Shown one piece after another: positions 34,768-44,240 of a stretch of 64,000 nt of DNA (the stretch's first letter is position 1; each line of letters starts with the position of its first letter). The stretch spans positions 1-64,000 of the forward strand of contig JAJUIK010000003.1 in assembly GCA_029267635.1 (NCBI GenBank), given 5' to 3'. The notes under the pieces are model-generated. The model searched no databases. It was not told the DNA's origin and saw only the letters and a program-made list of their open reading frames with translations. A program made the position numbers and the translations under genes. Source of the stretch: Moraxellaceae bacterium (GTDB lineage: Bacteria > Pseudomonadota > Gammaproteobacteria > Pseudomonadales > Moraxellaceae).

Positions 34768-37700
34768 CACGATGTTTGCTCCTGGTTATTTTTAGGTTTG
34801 TATTTAAAGATGCTGCGAATCCACACGTAGAATACCGGAATAAAGAAGATTCCAAGTAAAGTCGAGCTGATCACACCACCAAGCACGCCATAACCGACTG
34901 AATGCTGGCTACCGGCACCGGCACCCGAAGCCAAGGCAAGCGGCAACACACCAAAACCGAAGGCCAGGGTGGTCATGATGATCGGGCGTAAACGCATTTT
35001 CGCAGCATGCAGGGTGGCCTCAAGCAGTTCTTCGCCCTGTTCTTGTAGCTCTTTTGCAAATTCTACAATCAGGATGGCGTTTTTCGCCGCCAGACCGATC
35101 ACCGCAATAATCGCTACCTGGAAGTAAATGTTATTCGACAGGTTTGGATCTTTGGTCAGAATCATGCCCAAGAAAGTCAAACCGACCGCCCCGACAATCC
35201 CGAGTGGAATCACCAGCATCACCGAGAATGGAATCGACCAGCTTTCATACAGTGCGGCCAGACACAGGAACACAATCAGCATCGATAGCGCATACAACGA
35301 AGCGGTTTGTGAACCCGCCTCACGTTCTTCTAGTGACAGACCCGTCCATTCATAGTCAAAGCCTTGCAGGCCCATCGAAGGCAGTTTGGCGATGATTTCT
35401 TCCATGGCCAGCATGGCTTCACCTGAGCTGACACCCGGTGCTGGTGTACCTTGAATATTGACCGCAGAGATACCGTTATAGCGTTCCAGACGTGGTGAAC
35501 CATAAGTCCATTCACCGGTGGCAATGGTCGAGAATGGCACCATTTCACCGCTGTTGTTACGTACATACCACTTGTTCAGATCTTCCGGCTGCATGCGTGA
35601 ATCAGCCTGACCTTGTACGTAGACTTTCTTCACACGGCCACGGTCAATGAAGTCATTGACATAACGGCCACCCCAGGCAATGCCCATGGTGCTGTTAATT
35701 TCAGAAATACTGACGCCCATTGAGCTGGCTTTTTCCGTATCTACAAGGATGCGGTACTGCGGGGTATCTTCCTGACCATTTGGACGCACACCCATCAGGC
35801 GTTTATCCTGTCCTGCCATACCTAGAATCATGTTACGTGCTTCGAGCAGTTTGGCATGGCCCTGACCAGAAGCATCTTTTAACTGCAGGTTAAAGCCGGC
35901 GGTGACACCCAGTTCAGGCATTGCCGGTAACTGTAATGGAATGATGTATGACGCATCTTTCACAATCGCATTCAGTGCCATCCCTCGTTGAATCAACGCG
36001 CCAATCTGCTGTTCCGGTGTGGTTCGCTCATCCCAGTCTTTTAGTTTAACGAAGGCCAAACCGGCATTTTGTCCAACCCCACTGAAGGAGAAGCCGGCAA
36101 CACTGAACACCGACTCCACGGTTTCTTTATTGCCTTCTCTAAAGAAGCCTGTGAGCTGGTCAATGGCATTTCCGGTACGTTCCAGCGTGGCATTTGGAGG
36201 TAACTGTACCAAAGTCAGTACTACACCTTGGTCTTCATTCGGCAAGAACGAGCTTGGCAGTTTTTGGAACAAGAACACCAGACCCGCCAGAATCACTGCA
36301 TAGAACACCCCTGAAGCCAGTTTATGGATCAGCATTTTCTTGGCAATGTTCTGATAGCCTTGTGACAGACGGTTGAAACTGTGGTTAAACCAGCGGAAGA
36401 AACGCGCAACCGGATGATTACTTTGCGCCTTGTTCGGATCATGCTGTTTTAAAATGGTCGCGCACAGCGCTGGGGTAAAGGTCAGGGCAATGATTAATGA
36501 GAAAATCATCGCTGTGACCAAGGTAATCGAGAACTGGCGATAGATCACCCCGGTGGTGCCGCTGAAGAACGCCATTGGAACGAATACCGCGGTCAAGACC
36601 GTGGTGATCCCGACCAGTGCACCAGAAATCTGCTGCATCGAGTGTTCGGTTGCCGTGACAGGATCGGTGTGTTCTTCGCTCATCACCCGTTCGACGTTTT
36701 CCACCACCACAATCGCATCATCCACCAGCAAGCCGATGGCCAATACCATGGCGAACATGGTGAGCGTGTTAATACTGAAACCAAATAGGTTGATAACCGC
36801 AAAGGTTCCCAGCACTACCACAGGAACGGCTAGCGTTGGAATAATCGTGGCGCGCCAGTTCTGCAAGAACAGGAACATCACGATAAACACCAGGATCACC
36901 GCTTCGATCAGCGTATGCACCACTCTTTCAATCGAAAGCTTGATGAATGGGGTGGTATCAAAGGCCAGCGAGTCTTTTAGCCCAGCCGGGTAGTTTTTAC
37001 GTAGCTGTTGCAGACGTTCATCGACTGCTTGTGCGGTATCTAGGGCATTGGCACCGGTTGCCAGTTTAATCGCTACACCACCTGCCGGCTTGCCGTTGAA
37101 TTTCGACACAAACTGGTAGTTTTCCGGGCCCAGTTCCACGGTTGCCACATCACCCAAAGTGACTTTGGCACCGGAGCTGGTGTTTTTCAGGAATACCTGA
37201 CGGAACTGTTGCGGATCTTTCAGCAAACTCTGCGCATTCACGGTGGCATTCAGCATTTGTCCCGGCACAGAAGGTGCACCGCCCAATTGACCCACCGCGA
37301 CCTGCGCATTTTGTGTACGCAATGCAGTTAAAACGTCACTCGGGGTTAGCTGGTAGCTGCTCAGTTTGGCTGGATCAAGCCAGATACGCATGGCATAAGA
37401 ACTACCAAAGACCTGGACTTCACCGACACCTGCGACACGGCTAAGCGGTTCGGCGATATAGGAGTTGACGTAGTCTTTAATGTCGGCATCAGACAGAGAG
37501 CCATCCGGTGAATGGAAAGCAACCACTTGCAGGAAGCTGGCACCAGATTTGGTGACTTTCACGCCTTGACGTTGCACATCTTCCGGTAGTAGGGCAGTTG
37601 CGGATTGCAACTTGTTCTGGACCTGAACCTGGGCAATATCCGGATCAACCCCTTGTTCAAAATTGATCTGGATACTGGCCTGACCATTTCCTGAACTGTT

Positions 37701-37940
37701 GGATGAGATATAACGCAAGCCATCCAGACCATTCATTTGCTGTTCAATGATCTGGGTCACGGTATTTTCCACCGTTTCCGCAGATGCACCCGGATAGGTG
37801 GCAGCAATCGTCACAGTAGGGGGGGCAATCGTTGGATACTGGGCAATCGGCATCTTGGTCAGGGTGATAATCCCGGCCAGCATGATGACCAATGCAATCA
37901 CCCAGGCAAAAATGGGGCGATGAATAAAAAACTTAGCCAT
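34767..37940 (-). CDS. adeJ: AdeJ, RND inner-membrane drug transporter
   Basis: 1057 aa, full length for an RND (HAE1) pump. It starts MAKFFIHRPIFAWVIALV. The proton-relay Asp pair lies in LAIGLLVDDAIVVVENVERV, and GVYTVQF-type porter regions such as GATVEL, GMGNDGLL-like and YVQGQADSRMQPEDLNKWYVRN occur in order. The second repeat ends VLGGVISSTLLGIFFIPVFYVW. It exports many drugs and intrinsic lipids, driven by protons. It follows adeI by 12 bases. Confidence 0.97.
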   Translation of the reverse strand: MAKFFIHRPIFAWVIALVIMLAGIITLTKMPIAQYPTIAPPTVTIAATYPGASAETVENTVTQIIEQQMNGLDGLRYISSNSSGNGQASIQINFEQGVDPDIAQVQVQNKLQSATALLPEDVQRQGVKVTKSGASFLQVVAFHSPDGSLSDADIKDYVNSYIAEPLSRVAGVGEVQVFGSSYAMRIWLDPAKLSSYQLTPSDVLTALRTQNAQVAVGQLGGAPSVPGQMLNATVNAQSLLKDPQQFRQVFLKNTSSGAKVTLGDVATVELGPENYQFVSKFNGKPAGGVAIKLATGANALDTAQAVDERLQQLRKNYPAGLKDSLAFDTTPFIKLSIERVVHTLIEAVILVFIVMFLFLQNWRATIIPTLAVPVVVLGTFAVINLFGFSINTLTMFAMVLAIGLLVDDAIVVVENVERVMSEEHTDPVTATEHSMQQISGALVGITTVLTAVFVPMAFFSGTTGVIYRQFSITLVTAMIFSLIIALTFTPALCATILKQHDPNKAQSNHPVARFFRWFNHSFNRLSQGYQNIAKKMLIHKLASGVFYAVILAGLVFLFQKLPSSFLPNEDQGVVLTLVQLPPNATLERTGNAIDQLTGFFREGNKETVESVFSVAGFSFSGVGQNAGLAFVKLKDWDERTTPEQQIGALIQRGMALNAIVKDASYIIPLQLPAMPELGVTAGFNLQLKDASGQGHAKLLEARNMILGMAGQDKRLMGVRPNGQEDTPQYRILVDTEKASSMGVSISEINSTMGIAWGGRYVNDFIDRGRVKKVYVQGQADSRMQPEDLNKWYVRNNSGEMVPFSTIATGEWTYGSPRLERYNGISAVNIQGTPAPGVSSGEAMLAMEEIIAKLPSMGLQGFDYEWTGLSLEEREAGSQTASLYALSMLIVFLCLAALYESWSIPFSVMLVIPLGIVGAVGLTFLGMILTKDPNLSNNIYFQVAIIAVIGLAAKNAILIVEFAKELQEQGEELLEATLHAAKMRLRPIIMTTLAFGFGVLPLALASGAGAGSQHSVGYGVLGGVISSTLLGIFFIPVFYVWIRSIFKYKPKNNQEQTS

Positions 37941-37952
37941 TTATGCGAGTCC

Positions 37953-39179
37953 TCAAGTGGATGCTTTCGGGGCTGCGGCAGCTTTTGACCCTGATGTTTG
38001 CGGTTGCATCGTCGGGGCTGCTTTTGGCGTATACGGTTTGACCACCACCTGCGCATCCGGTTTGACTTTCGCCACACCATCTACGATCACTTTGTCACCG
38101 TTTTGCAGACCTTGGGTCACAATCCAGTTCGGGCCTTGCGTGCCGGACGTTTCAACCGGGCGGCTTTCCACTTTGTTTTGTGCATTGGCAATCATCACCA
38201 CCGCTTGGCCTGTTGGTAAACGGGTCAGGGCAGGCTGTGGAATCAGATAGGCATTCGGAATCACGCCTTGCACGATTTGCGCCGTGGCATACATGCCCGG
38301 CAATAACAGACTACTTGGGTTGCTGAATACGGCGCGCAAAGTGACAGAACCGGTTTGCGGATCAACACTGGCATCCGAGAAGGCCAATTTACCTTCAACC
38401 GGATAGGTGCTGCCATCCTCAAGCTTTAACTTGACCGTGGTGTTATTGCTGTTGTTGAGATTGCCCTGGCTCAATTGCTGACGCAAACGGATCAGTTCAG
38501 CGCTCGACTGGTTAATGTCGACATAAATTGGATCCAGCTGCTGAATGGTCAGTAACGGATCAGCCTGATTCGCAGTTACCAAGGCACCTGCTGTGACGGT
38601 TGAACGTCCGGTTTGACCCGAAATTGGCGCACGGATCACTGAATAGCCCAGATTGATCTCGGCATTTTTCAGTTGTGCGCGTGCTGAGTTGAGGTCGGCT
38701 TCTGCCAGACGCACTTGCGCCACGATGTCATCATATTCCTGTTTGGAAATGGCATTCGAGCTGACCAGCTGACTGTAACGGCCTTCTTTGGTACGCAACA
38801 GATTCAGGTTGGCCTGGGCACGTTGTACTGCTGCACGGGCATTATCGGCATCGGCACGGTAAGTTCGCGAGTCCACTTCATACAGGGCTTGACCCTGACG
38901 CACGTAGCTGCCTTCTGCGAACAGGCGTCTCAGGATAATCCCGCTGACTTGCGGACGAACTTCGGAAATTTGATAAGCCGAGGTACGACCTGACAGTTCT
39001 ACCGTCTGTTCGACGGACTGAGCCTGAGCCACAAGCACACCCACTTCGGTCGGTGGCATTTTTTGTGCAGCAGCGGCTTGCTGTGCTTCTTTCGGGTCTT
39101 TGCTACAACCCACAAGTGCCAGACTTGTGGCCAATGCGCAAGCAGTCAGGGCAGGGGCCCAAAGCTTAGCCGACATCAT
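37953..39179 (-). CDS. adeI: AdeI, periplasmic adaptor of the AdeIJK pump
   Basis: 408 aa. A lipoprotein signal with lipobox LVGC occupies residues about 22-25. The lipoyl and hairpin region (LYEVDSRTYRADADNARAAVQRAQANL) and the beta-barrel region (GYSVIRAPISGQTGRSTVTAGALV) are typical of membrane-fusion proteins. The start MMSAKLWAPALTACALATS matches A. baumannii AdeI. The strong site CGAGGTGAG is 4-10 bases before the ATG. First gene of adeIJK. Confidence 0.97.
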   Translation of the reverse strand: MMSAKLWAPALTACALATSLALVGCSKDPKEAQQAAAAQKMPPTEVGVLVAQAQSVEQTVELSGRTSAYQISEVRPQVSGIILRRLFAEGSYVRQGQALYEVDSRTYRADADNARAAVQRAQANLNLLRTKEGRYSQLVSSNAISKQEYDDIVAQVRLAEADLNSARAQLKNAEINLGYSVIRAPISGQTGRSTVTAGALVTANQADPLLTIQQLDPIYVDINQSSAELIRLRQQLSQGNLNNSNNTTVKLKLEDGSTYPVEGKLAFSDASVDPQTGSVTLRAVFSNPSSLLLPGMYATAQIVQGVIPNAYLIPQPALTRLPTGQAVVMIANAQNKVESRPVETSGTQGPNWIVTQGLQNGDKVIVDGVAKVKPDAQVVVKPYTPKAAPTMQPQTSGSKAAAAPKAST

Positions 39180-39190
39180 TTCTCACCTCG

Positions 39191-39208
39191 TTTAGATTTT
39201 TATCTAAA
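39191..39208 (-). promoter_or_regulatory. Inverted repeat between the PAP2 gene and adeI
   Basis: TTTAGAT and ATCTAAA are separated by four T, 12 bases before the adeI start. On the minus strand there is no following T-run, so it is not a simple terminator. It could be an operator or a translational control hairpin next to the adeI ribosome-binding site. Confidence 0.45.
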
Positions 39209-39214
39209 ATTAAA

Positions 39215-39817
39215 TTATTTTTTGCCTAAGCTGCCGGGCCGTAACCACAACCAAAGCAGAGAGATCCATATAAAACCGATACTCCAGCCTGCCAGCACAT
39301 CGCTTGGATAATGCACCCCGGCATACACCCGGGATATTCCCATCAGTACCAGCCAGAATATCGCCAGGCCGATAATGTAAGTACGATAGCGATGCTGCCG
39401 AAAAACCAGTATCGCCAGACTCGCCAGGGTTGCCGCATAGATACTGTGTATGCTGGGAAATGAATCACCATAACTATTGACCAAATGATACATTTCCTGC
39501 GGACGAGGTCGGGCGATCCACCATTTGAGTAGCCAGCCGATCACGCTACTCCCGATAACCCCTAAACTGATGAAAAGTGCGAGTGCATATTTTTTCTGCC
39601 TTGCCTGCTGTAAACACCACAGCAAGCTCATGAAAAATATAAAAAACATGACACCCAGCTGGGAGAACAAGGTGGCCAGGGCATTCAACAGAGGTATCCG
39701 GTAGTGGCTCATCCATTTAACCACAACAAAATCCCAGTGGTAAAAAGTGGAAGAGTGACGTATCAGCTCACTCAGGATCAGCAAGCCAAAACCCGTACAG
39801 ATCAAGCGGTATGGCAT
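39215..39817 (-). CDS. PAP2-family phosphatase upstream of adeIJK
   Basis: 200 aa with about six membrane segments. All three catalytic motifs are intact: KWWIARPRP, FPSIHS (PSGH type with Ile for Gly) and SRVYAGVHYPSDVLAGW. This suits an undecaprenyl-diphosphate or phosphatidate phosphatase facing the periplasm. It lies only 35 bases before adeI on the same strand and shares the upstream palindrome, so it is probably co-transcribed with adeIJK. Its link to efflux of lipids is inferred. Confidence 0.88.
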   Translation of the reverse strand: MPYRLICTGFGLLILSELIRHSSTFYHWDFVVVKWMSHYRIPLLNALATLFSQLGVMFFIFFMSLLWCLQQARQKKYALALFISLGVIGSSVIGWLLKWWIARPRPQEMYHLVNSYGDSFPSIHSIYAATLASLAILVFRQHRYRTYIIGLAIFWLVLMGISRVYAGVHYPSDVLAGWSIGFIWISLLWLWLRPGSLGKK

Positions 39818-39864
39818 GCGGAAACCTTGTATTTTAGCCGAAACGCAGCAAGCCGATCATGGAT

Positions 39865-39888
39865 AAAGTGTACTCATCAGTACACTTT
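39865..39888 (-). promoter_or_regulatory. 24-bp TetR-type palindrome before PAP2-adeIJK
   Basis: AAAGTGTACT and AGTACACTTT are separated by four bases, 47 bases before the PAP2 start. The form fits a TetR-family operator, and AdeN, a TetR-type repressor of adeIJK in A. baumannii, is the natural candidate. On the plus strand it is followed by T, so a terminator reading is possible, but no rightward gene needs one. Confidence 0.55.
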
Positions 39889-39966
39889 TTTTCAAGTCTA
39901 TTAAAATGATCAATATTCTATTTTGATGATTTTTTTAACATGATTTTGACTGCTTTGACTATGTTT

Positions 39967-42021
39967 TTATTGCTGATTTTTGCTGGAAGACGAGTCATTT
40001 TCCTGTTCAGTTACCGATGGTTTTGGTGGCCAGAAAAATTCGCTTGGACGGGTTAAAAAGTGGGTAAGGACCAGTTTAGCCAACGGTTTCCACTGTTCAA
40101 AATGCACGCGGCGTGCACGTAGTGCCACAATGATGGTTAGGGTGAAACTGACAAACAGGTTGGTTAGACCGATCAGTAAAACTCCGAGGAAAGATAGCAG
40201 AATTAAACCTAAATCCGGCGTGCCATTAATATTCATCAGACCCTGAATAAAATTGGCAGAGGCGAAGGCAATATGGCGGATATCTAGTGGAAGTCCCAGA
40301 ATGAAGCCCAGTGTGCCCATGCTGCCGAGCATGATGCCAAACAAAAAGTTACCGGCCAGTGCACCCAAATTGCGTTCGATATAATCGGCAAATTTTGTTA
40401 AACGTTCCTGACCCAGCAACAGGCGTAAATGCAGATGCATTTTTAAGCGTGGACCGACCTTGCGATAGACGGCCATGTTATCGAAATAGCCGGCGATTAA
40501 ACCGGATAAAAACAGGCAAACTCCGGCAATCGCGGCATGTGGAATGGCCAGTGAAGTAAAAGGGTCCAGATCATGCAGCATTTGGCTAGCTTTGGCATGA
40601 TTCATTAATGGTTCATGTAGATTGGCTTGCCAGAGCCATGCAATTAGAGCCGCCATGGGAATGGCGATCGAGATATTCCCCAGAATGGCGACAAACTGGG
40701 TACGGATAATATTCACGATCAGTGCGGCTAGTTCGATCAGTTGCGCATTTTTGGAACCTTTACGTTGTTGTACTGTCGCGGCCAGTGCTGCAGCAGTCAT
40801 GGCCGGTTGTTTGGTCGCGACGGTAAAATGCAGCACGTGAATCAGCATAAAGCCCAGTGAATAGTTCATGCTATAGACAAAGGCTTGCATCATCGGTGCC
40901 ATGGTCATGCGTGCCGCTAGGGTTTTGAGGGTGGCCATGCTGGCAATAATCAACCCGGCACCTGCAGCAGCTTTGTACATCGAGAAAAAGCCGCTTTTGT
41001 CACTACTCACATAATGTTCACCAGTGCGGCTGGCATTTTCTGTGACTTGTAAGGCGATTAGTTCACTGTTGGTGGCCAGCAAAGCACGTACACTTTTTTC
41101 ATTGTAATGGGCTTCAGTCCAATGGATCAGCAAGGTGCTTAATGCTTGATAACGGTGTTCTGCATCATCCAGCAGTAAATTTAGTAACAGTTCGATCCGG
41201 TCCAGACATTGTTCCAGCAGGGACAGCAAATAGGTCAGGCTGAGACTGACCCCGATACGTTTGGTGGCACGGCGAATTTTTAGCACCACATCGCGGCATT
41301 GCTCGAACATCACAAAAGCCTGCGAAGCATCCGGCATGGCGAGTGCTGTGACCGTTTCGTGATCAGCGAGACGCTGATTGAAGTGATGAATAAACTCGTT
41401 GATTTCCCGATTCTGCACCAAAAAAGGCGATTCATACTCGGTCAGTTCAGGTTGTGCATTAATAAATTCTGGATAAAGCGCGATACCGCTGATGCGGTAA
41501 GACAACACTGTAATGGCTTTTAGAATTTCTTGCTGAATGGCTTGTTTTTCATCTTGATCGCTTTGGTCTTGCCCGAGCAGGCTGAACAGTTCTGTCCAGC
41601 AAGCGGGTTCAATCTGTGTCAACCAAGTTGCATCTGTTTCTCGATAAAAGATCTGGCCAATCAAATGCCTGAGCTGCTGCTCATCCTGAATAACCGGCAG
41701 AATATGGGCACCCATACGCTGGATCAACTGGTTCCAGAAACCATCGAGGGAGAGAATGCCACTGTCGGCATACAGGCTGATCTGTTTGTATTGGTTGATC
41801 AGGCGCGATGAAAAAGCCTTTAAGGTACTGGCTGCGTTTGGGATGTGATGCAAGGCTGCAAGGAAAGCCTGAAATTTTTGCTGGATTTCGTCCAGATTAT
41901 CACTATCGCTTGGCCGAATGCGGTTGACCAGTTCAATGATCAGGTGGTGGTCGAGAACAGCCTGAGCTTGCTCAAGCTGTTGTTGCATGGTTGCAAACAG
42001 GTCCTGAAAATGGATATCCAT
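39967..42021 (-). CDS. 'Site-specific recombinase' (Gcr) family membrane protein
   Basis: 684 aa. The N-terminal 330 residues are helical and soluble. The C-terminal half has at least five membrane segments, e.g. AAGAGLIIASMATLKTLAA, AHAAIAGVCLFLSGLIAG-like and GNFLFGIMLGSMGTLGFILGLPLDI. This matches the Gcr/SpecificRecomb family named for a recombinase that was never shown enzymatically. No catalytic Ser or Tyr recombinase motif is visible, so a membrane or transport role is more likely. It starts 11 bases before the ispB stop end. Confidence 0.8.
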   Translation of the reverse strand: MDIHFQDLFATMQQQLEQAQAVLDHHLIIELVNRIRPSDSDNLDEIQQKFQAFLAALHHIPNAASTLKAFSSRLINQYKQISLYADSGILSLDGFWNQLIQRMGAHILPVIQDEQQLRHLIGQIFYRETDATWLTQIEPACWTELFSLLGQDQSDQDEKQAIQQEILKAITVLSYRISGIALYPEFINAQPELTEYESPFLVQNREINEFIHHFNQRLADHETVTALAMPDASQAFVMFEQCRDVVLKIRRATKRIGVSLSLTYLLSLLEQCLDRIELLLNLLLDDAEHRYQALSTLLIHWTEAHYNEKSVRALLATNSELIALQVTENASRTGEHYVSSDKSGFFSMYKAAAGAGLIIASMATLKTLAARMTMAPMMQAFVYSMNYSLGFMLIHVLHFTVATKQPAMTAAALAATVQQRKGSKNAQLIELAALIVNIIRTQFVAILGNISIAIPMAALIAWLWQANLHEPLMNHAKASQMLHDLDPFTSLAIPHAAIAGVCLFLSGLIAGYFDNMAVYRKVGPRLKMHLHLRLLLGQERLTKFADYIERNLGALAGNFLFGIMLGSMGTLGFILGLPLDIRHIAFASANFIQGLMNINGTPDLGLILLSFLGVLLIGLTNLFVSFTLTIIVALRARRVHFEQWKPLAKLVLTHFLTRPSEFFWPPKPSVTEQENDSSSSKNQQ

Positions 42022-42032
42022 CTTGGGGTATT

Positions 42033-43010
42033 TTACTGAATACGGTGCAAGGCCATTTGCGCCAGATTGTGCAGGGCCTGACGATATTCACTGGCCGGCA
42101 GGGACGCTAAAGCCTCAGTCGCGCGTTCGGTTTCTTCGGTGGCGCGTTGACGACAATAATCCAGAGCACCTGAACTATTTACAATTGCAATGACCTGTTC
42201 TAGCTGTTCAACGCCACCTGTTGCAATGCTACGGCGGATGATTTGATGTTCTTCACCCTGGGTATTTTTTAAGGCCGAGATCAGCGGTAAGGTCGGTTTA
42301 CCTTCCATCAGATCATCCCCGATATTTTTACCCAAAGTTTCGGCATCCGAAGTGTAATCCAGAATGTCATCCACGATCTGGAAGGCATTGCCAAAATGTC
42401 CGGCAAAGCGGCGCAGCGCTTCGCGATATTCTGCTTTGCCGCACAAAATCGCTGCACCTTCGGTGGCCAGTTCAAACAGGCGCGAGGTTTTGCCATGAAT
42501 GATTTTCAGATAGGTTTCTTCCGTGGTGTCAGGCTGATGCTGCGATTGCAATTGCAGCACTTCACCCTCTGCAATCTCGCAGGTACCGGTTGAGAAGTCT
42601 TTGAGTAGGTCAAAGTTATTAAAATTCACTAGCAAGTCAAAAGAACGTGCGATCAGGAAATCGCCCACTAATACGGCGGTCTGATTGTTCCAGGTGGCAT
42701 TGGCAGTCGGACGGCCACGACGCAGGGAAGACTCATCGACCACATCATCATGCACCAGTGTTGCAGTATGCAGCATTTCGATAATCGCGGCCAGCTTGCG
42801 TGCGTTGCTTAAATCGGTTTCACCACAGGCACGGGCAGCCAGCAGGCACATGATGGGACGCATGCGTTTGCCGCCCGCTTCAACCACGTGTTTACTTACC
42901 GACATCACCAGTGCGACTTTAGAGCTAATCCCTTCATTAATAAATTGATCCATCGCAGCGAAGTCGGAGGCAACAGGAGCGAGAATATCTTGCTTAAAGT
43001 CGATGGCCAT
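42033..43010 (-). CDS. ispB: Octaprenyl diphosphate synthase
   Basis: 325 aa from the ATG at 43010 (MAIDFKQDILAPVASDF), preceded by AGAGG. The open frame continues upstream to 43238, but that part has no prenyl-synthase similarity. Aspartate-rich motifs are LVHDDVVDESSLRRG and FQIVDDILDYTSD, with GGKRMRPIM as the basic motif. It makes the C40 side chain of ubiquinone (the chain length in this genus may differ). Divergent from rplU. Confidence 0.94.
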   Translation of the reverse strand: MAIDFKQDILAPVASDFAAMDQFINEGISSKVALVMSVSKHVVEAGGKRMRPIMCLLAARACGETDLSNARKLAAIIEMLHTATLVHDDVVDESSLRRGRPTANATWNNQTAVLVGDFLIARSFDLLVNFNNFDLLKDFSTGTCEIAEGEVLQLQSQHQPDTTEETYLKIIHGKTSRLFELATEGAAILCGKAEYREALRRFAGHFGNAFQIVDDILDYTSDAETLGKNIGDDLMEGKPTLPLISALKNTQGEEHQIIRRSIATGGVEQLEQVIAIVNSSGALDYCRQRATEETERATEALASLPASEYRQALHNLAQMALHRIQ

Positions 43011-43433
43011 GTGAAGAAAACCTCTAGTTCGTCGATGAGTCACGTGAATATAACAATTACAAGGCATTAAAGTCATGTTCAGCCCCATTATGTCATTGTC
43101 CATACCCCTGTTGTCCAGTCCTGATGTAAAAACCAATTCTGACCTAGGCCAGCAGACATACCTGCCATGACTATGCTCGCAAATTGTTTTTAAACATTTA
43201 TTGCTCGTAGGGATTGGGGATGCGTAAATTGTGGTCAAAATGTACCAGGAGCGTCCTCTGCAAGCTGTGTAAAGCTTAAACAGTTTAATGCGGTACTATT
43301 TGCTGGAAATGACTTGTTGTTTGCCTGATTATCACTTAAAATCTGTGCCCTTGAATAACACCCAGTGGCGTTCGTTTTAAGATCGGTATCTTCCTTTATC
43401 GGCACGACGACACGGGCATGATTGGAGTACATT
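43011..43433. other. Divergent region between ispB and rplU
   Basis: 423 bases. The part next to ispB is open on the minus strand without a gene. The part before rplU holds the promoter given separately. No RNA feature could be identified. Confidence 0.4.
43314..43342 (+). promoter_or_regulatory. Sigma-70 promoter of rplU-rpmA
   Basis: TTGTTG (43314-43319), 17 bases, TAAAAT (43337-43342), about 90 bases before rplU. The leader may hold a ribosomal-protein autoregulation site, which is inferred from other bacteria. Confidence 0.55.
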
Positions 43434-43745
43434 ATGTACGCAGTAATCCAAAGCGGTGGTAAACAGCACCGTGTAGTTGAGGGTGAAACCCTTAAAGTTG
43501 AATTATTGAAAGCTGAAACTGGCTCAACTGTAACGTTTGATGACGTTTTGATGGTTGTAAACGGTGAAAGCATTCAAATCGGTGCTCCAGTTGTTGCTGG
43601 CGCTAAAGTAACTGCAGAAGTAGTTGGCCATGGTCGTCACGACAAAATCCGCATCGTAAAAATGCGCCGTCGTAAACACTACCGTAAACAACAAGGTCAC
43701 CGTCAATGGTTTACCGAGTTGAAAATTACTGGTATTTCAGGCTAA
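43434..43745 (+). CDS. rplU: Ribosomal protein bL21
   Basis: 103 aa, [18 protein letters not shown] to KITGISG, the full bL21 form. It binds 23S rRNA. The ATG at 43434 has GGAG eight bases upstream. Followed by rpmA after 19 bases in the usual rplU-rpmA operon. Confidence 0.98.
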   Translation: MYAVIQSGGKQHRVVEGETLKVELLKAETGSTVTFDDVLMVVNGESIQIGAPVVAGAKVTAEVVGHGRHDKIRIVKMRRRKHYRKQQGHRQWFTELKITGISG

Positions 43746-43764
43746 TTACGAGGAGTAAAGAGAC

Positions 43765-44022
43765 ATGGCATCTAAAAAAGCCGGTGGTTCGACACGTAAC
43801 GGTCGTGATTCAAACCCTAAAATGCTTGGTGTTAAAGTTTACGGCGGTCAAGCTGTAACTGCTGGTAACATCATCGTACGTCAACGTGGTACAGAATTCC
43901 ACGCGGGTGCAAACGTAGGTATGGGCCGTGACCATACTTTATTTGCTACTGCTGACGGCGTAGTAAAATTCGAAGTGAAAGGTCAGTTTGGCCGTCGCTA
44001 CGTAACTGTTGAAACTGTATAA
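43765..44022 (+). CDS. rpmA: Ribosomal protein bL27
   Basis: 85 aa starting [19 protein letters not shown], the conserved N-terminus of bL27 that reaches the peptidyl-transferase centre. It has no N-terminal extension that would need processing. Preceded by GAGGAG. Second gene of the operon, with its own terminator. Confidence 0.98.
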   Translation: MASKKAGGSTRNGRDSNPKMLGVKVYGGQAVTAGNIIVRQRGTEFHAGANVGMGRDHTLFATADGVVKFEVKGQFGRRYVTVETV

Positions 44023-44037
44023 GTTTAAATAGTTGAG

Positions 44038-44064
44038 AAACCCACAGTTCCTGTGGGTTTTTTT
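44038..44064 (+). terminator. Terminator of rplU-rpmA
   Basis: AAACCCACAG, loop TTC, CTGTGGGTTT, then more T. Confidence 0.9.
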
Positions 44065-44240
44065 ATGTCTGTATTTTTGGACTAAAACAGCATTCCCATC
44101 TTCATCATGATGGATAAATGTCTACATTGCGCATTAATAACCATACAAAACTTCTTATTTTCTCAATTATTAGCAGCAAAAACTGGTTTAAGATGGGACA
44201 TCCAAGAGATTGCGACAATGCAAAAATAAAAGGGGATGAC

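Noticed and set aside
39865-39892. Terminator reading of the hairpin upstream of PAP2
   Set aside because: The T-run is on the plus strand, where no rightward gene ends, so an operator is more likely.
43011-43238. N-terminal extension of IspB by 76 residues
   Set aside because: The extension has no prenyl-synthase similarity, and a good ribosome-binding site precedes the ATG at 43010.
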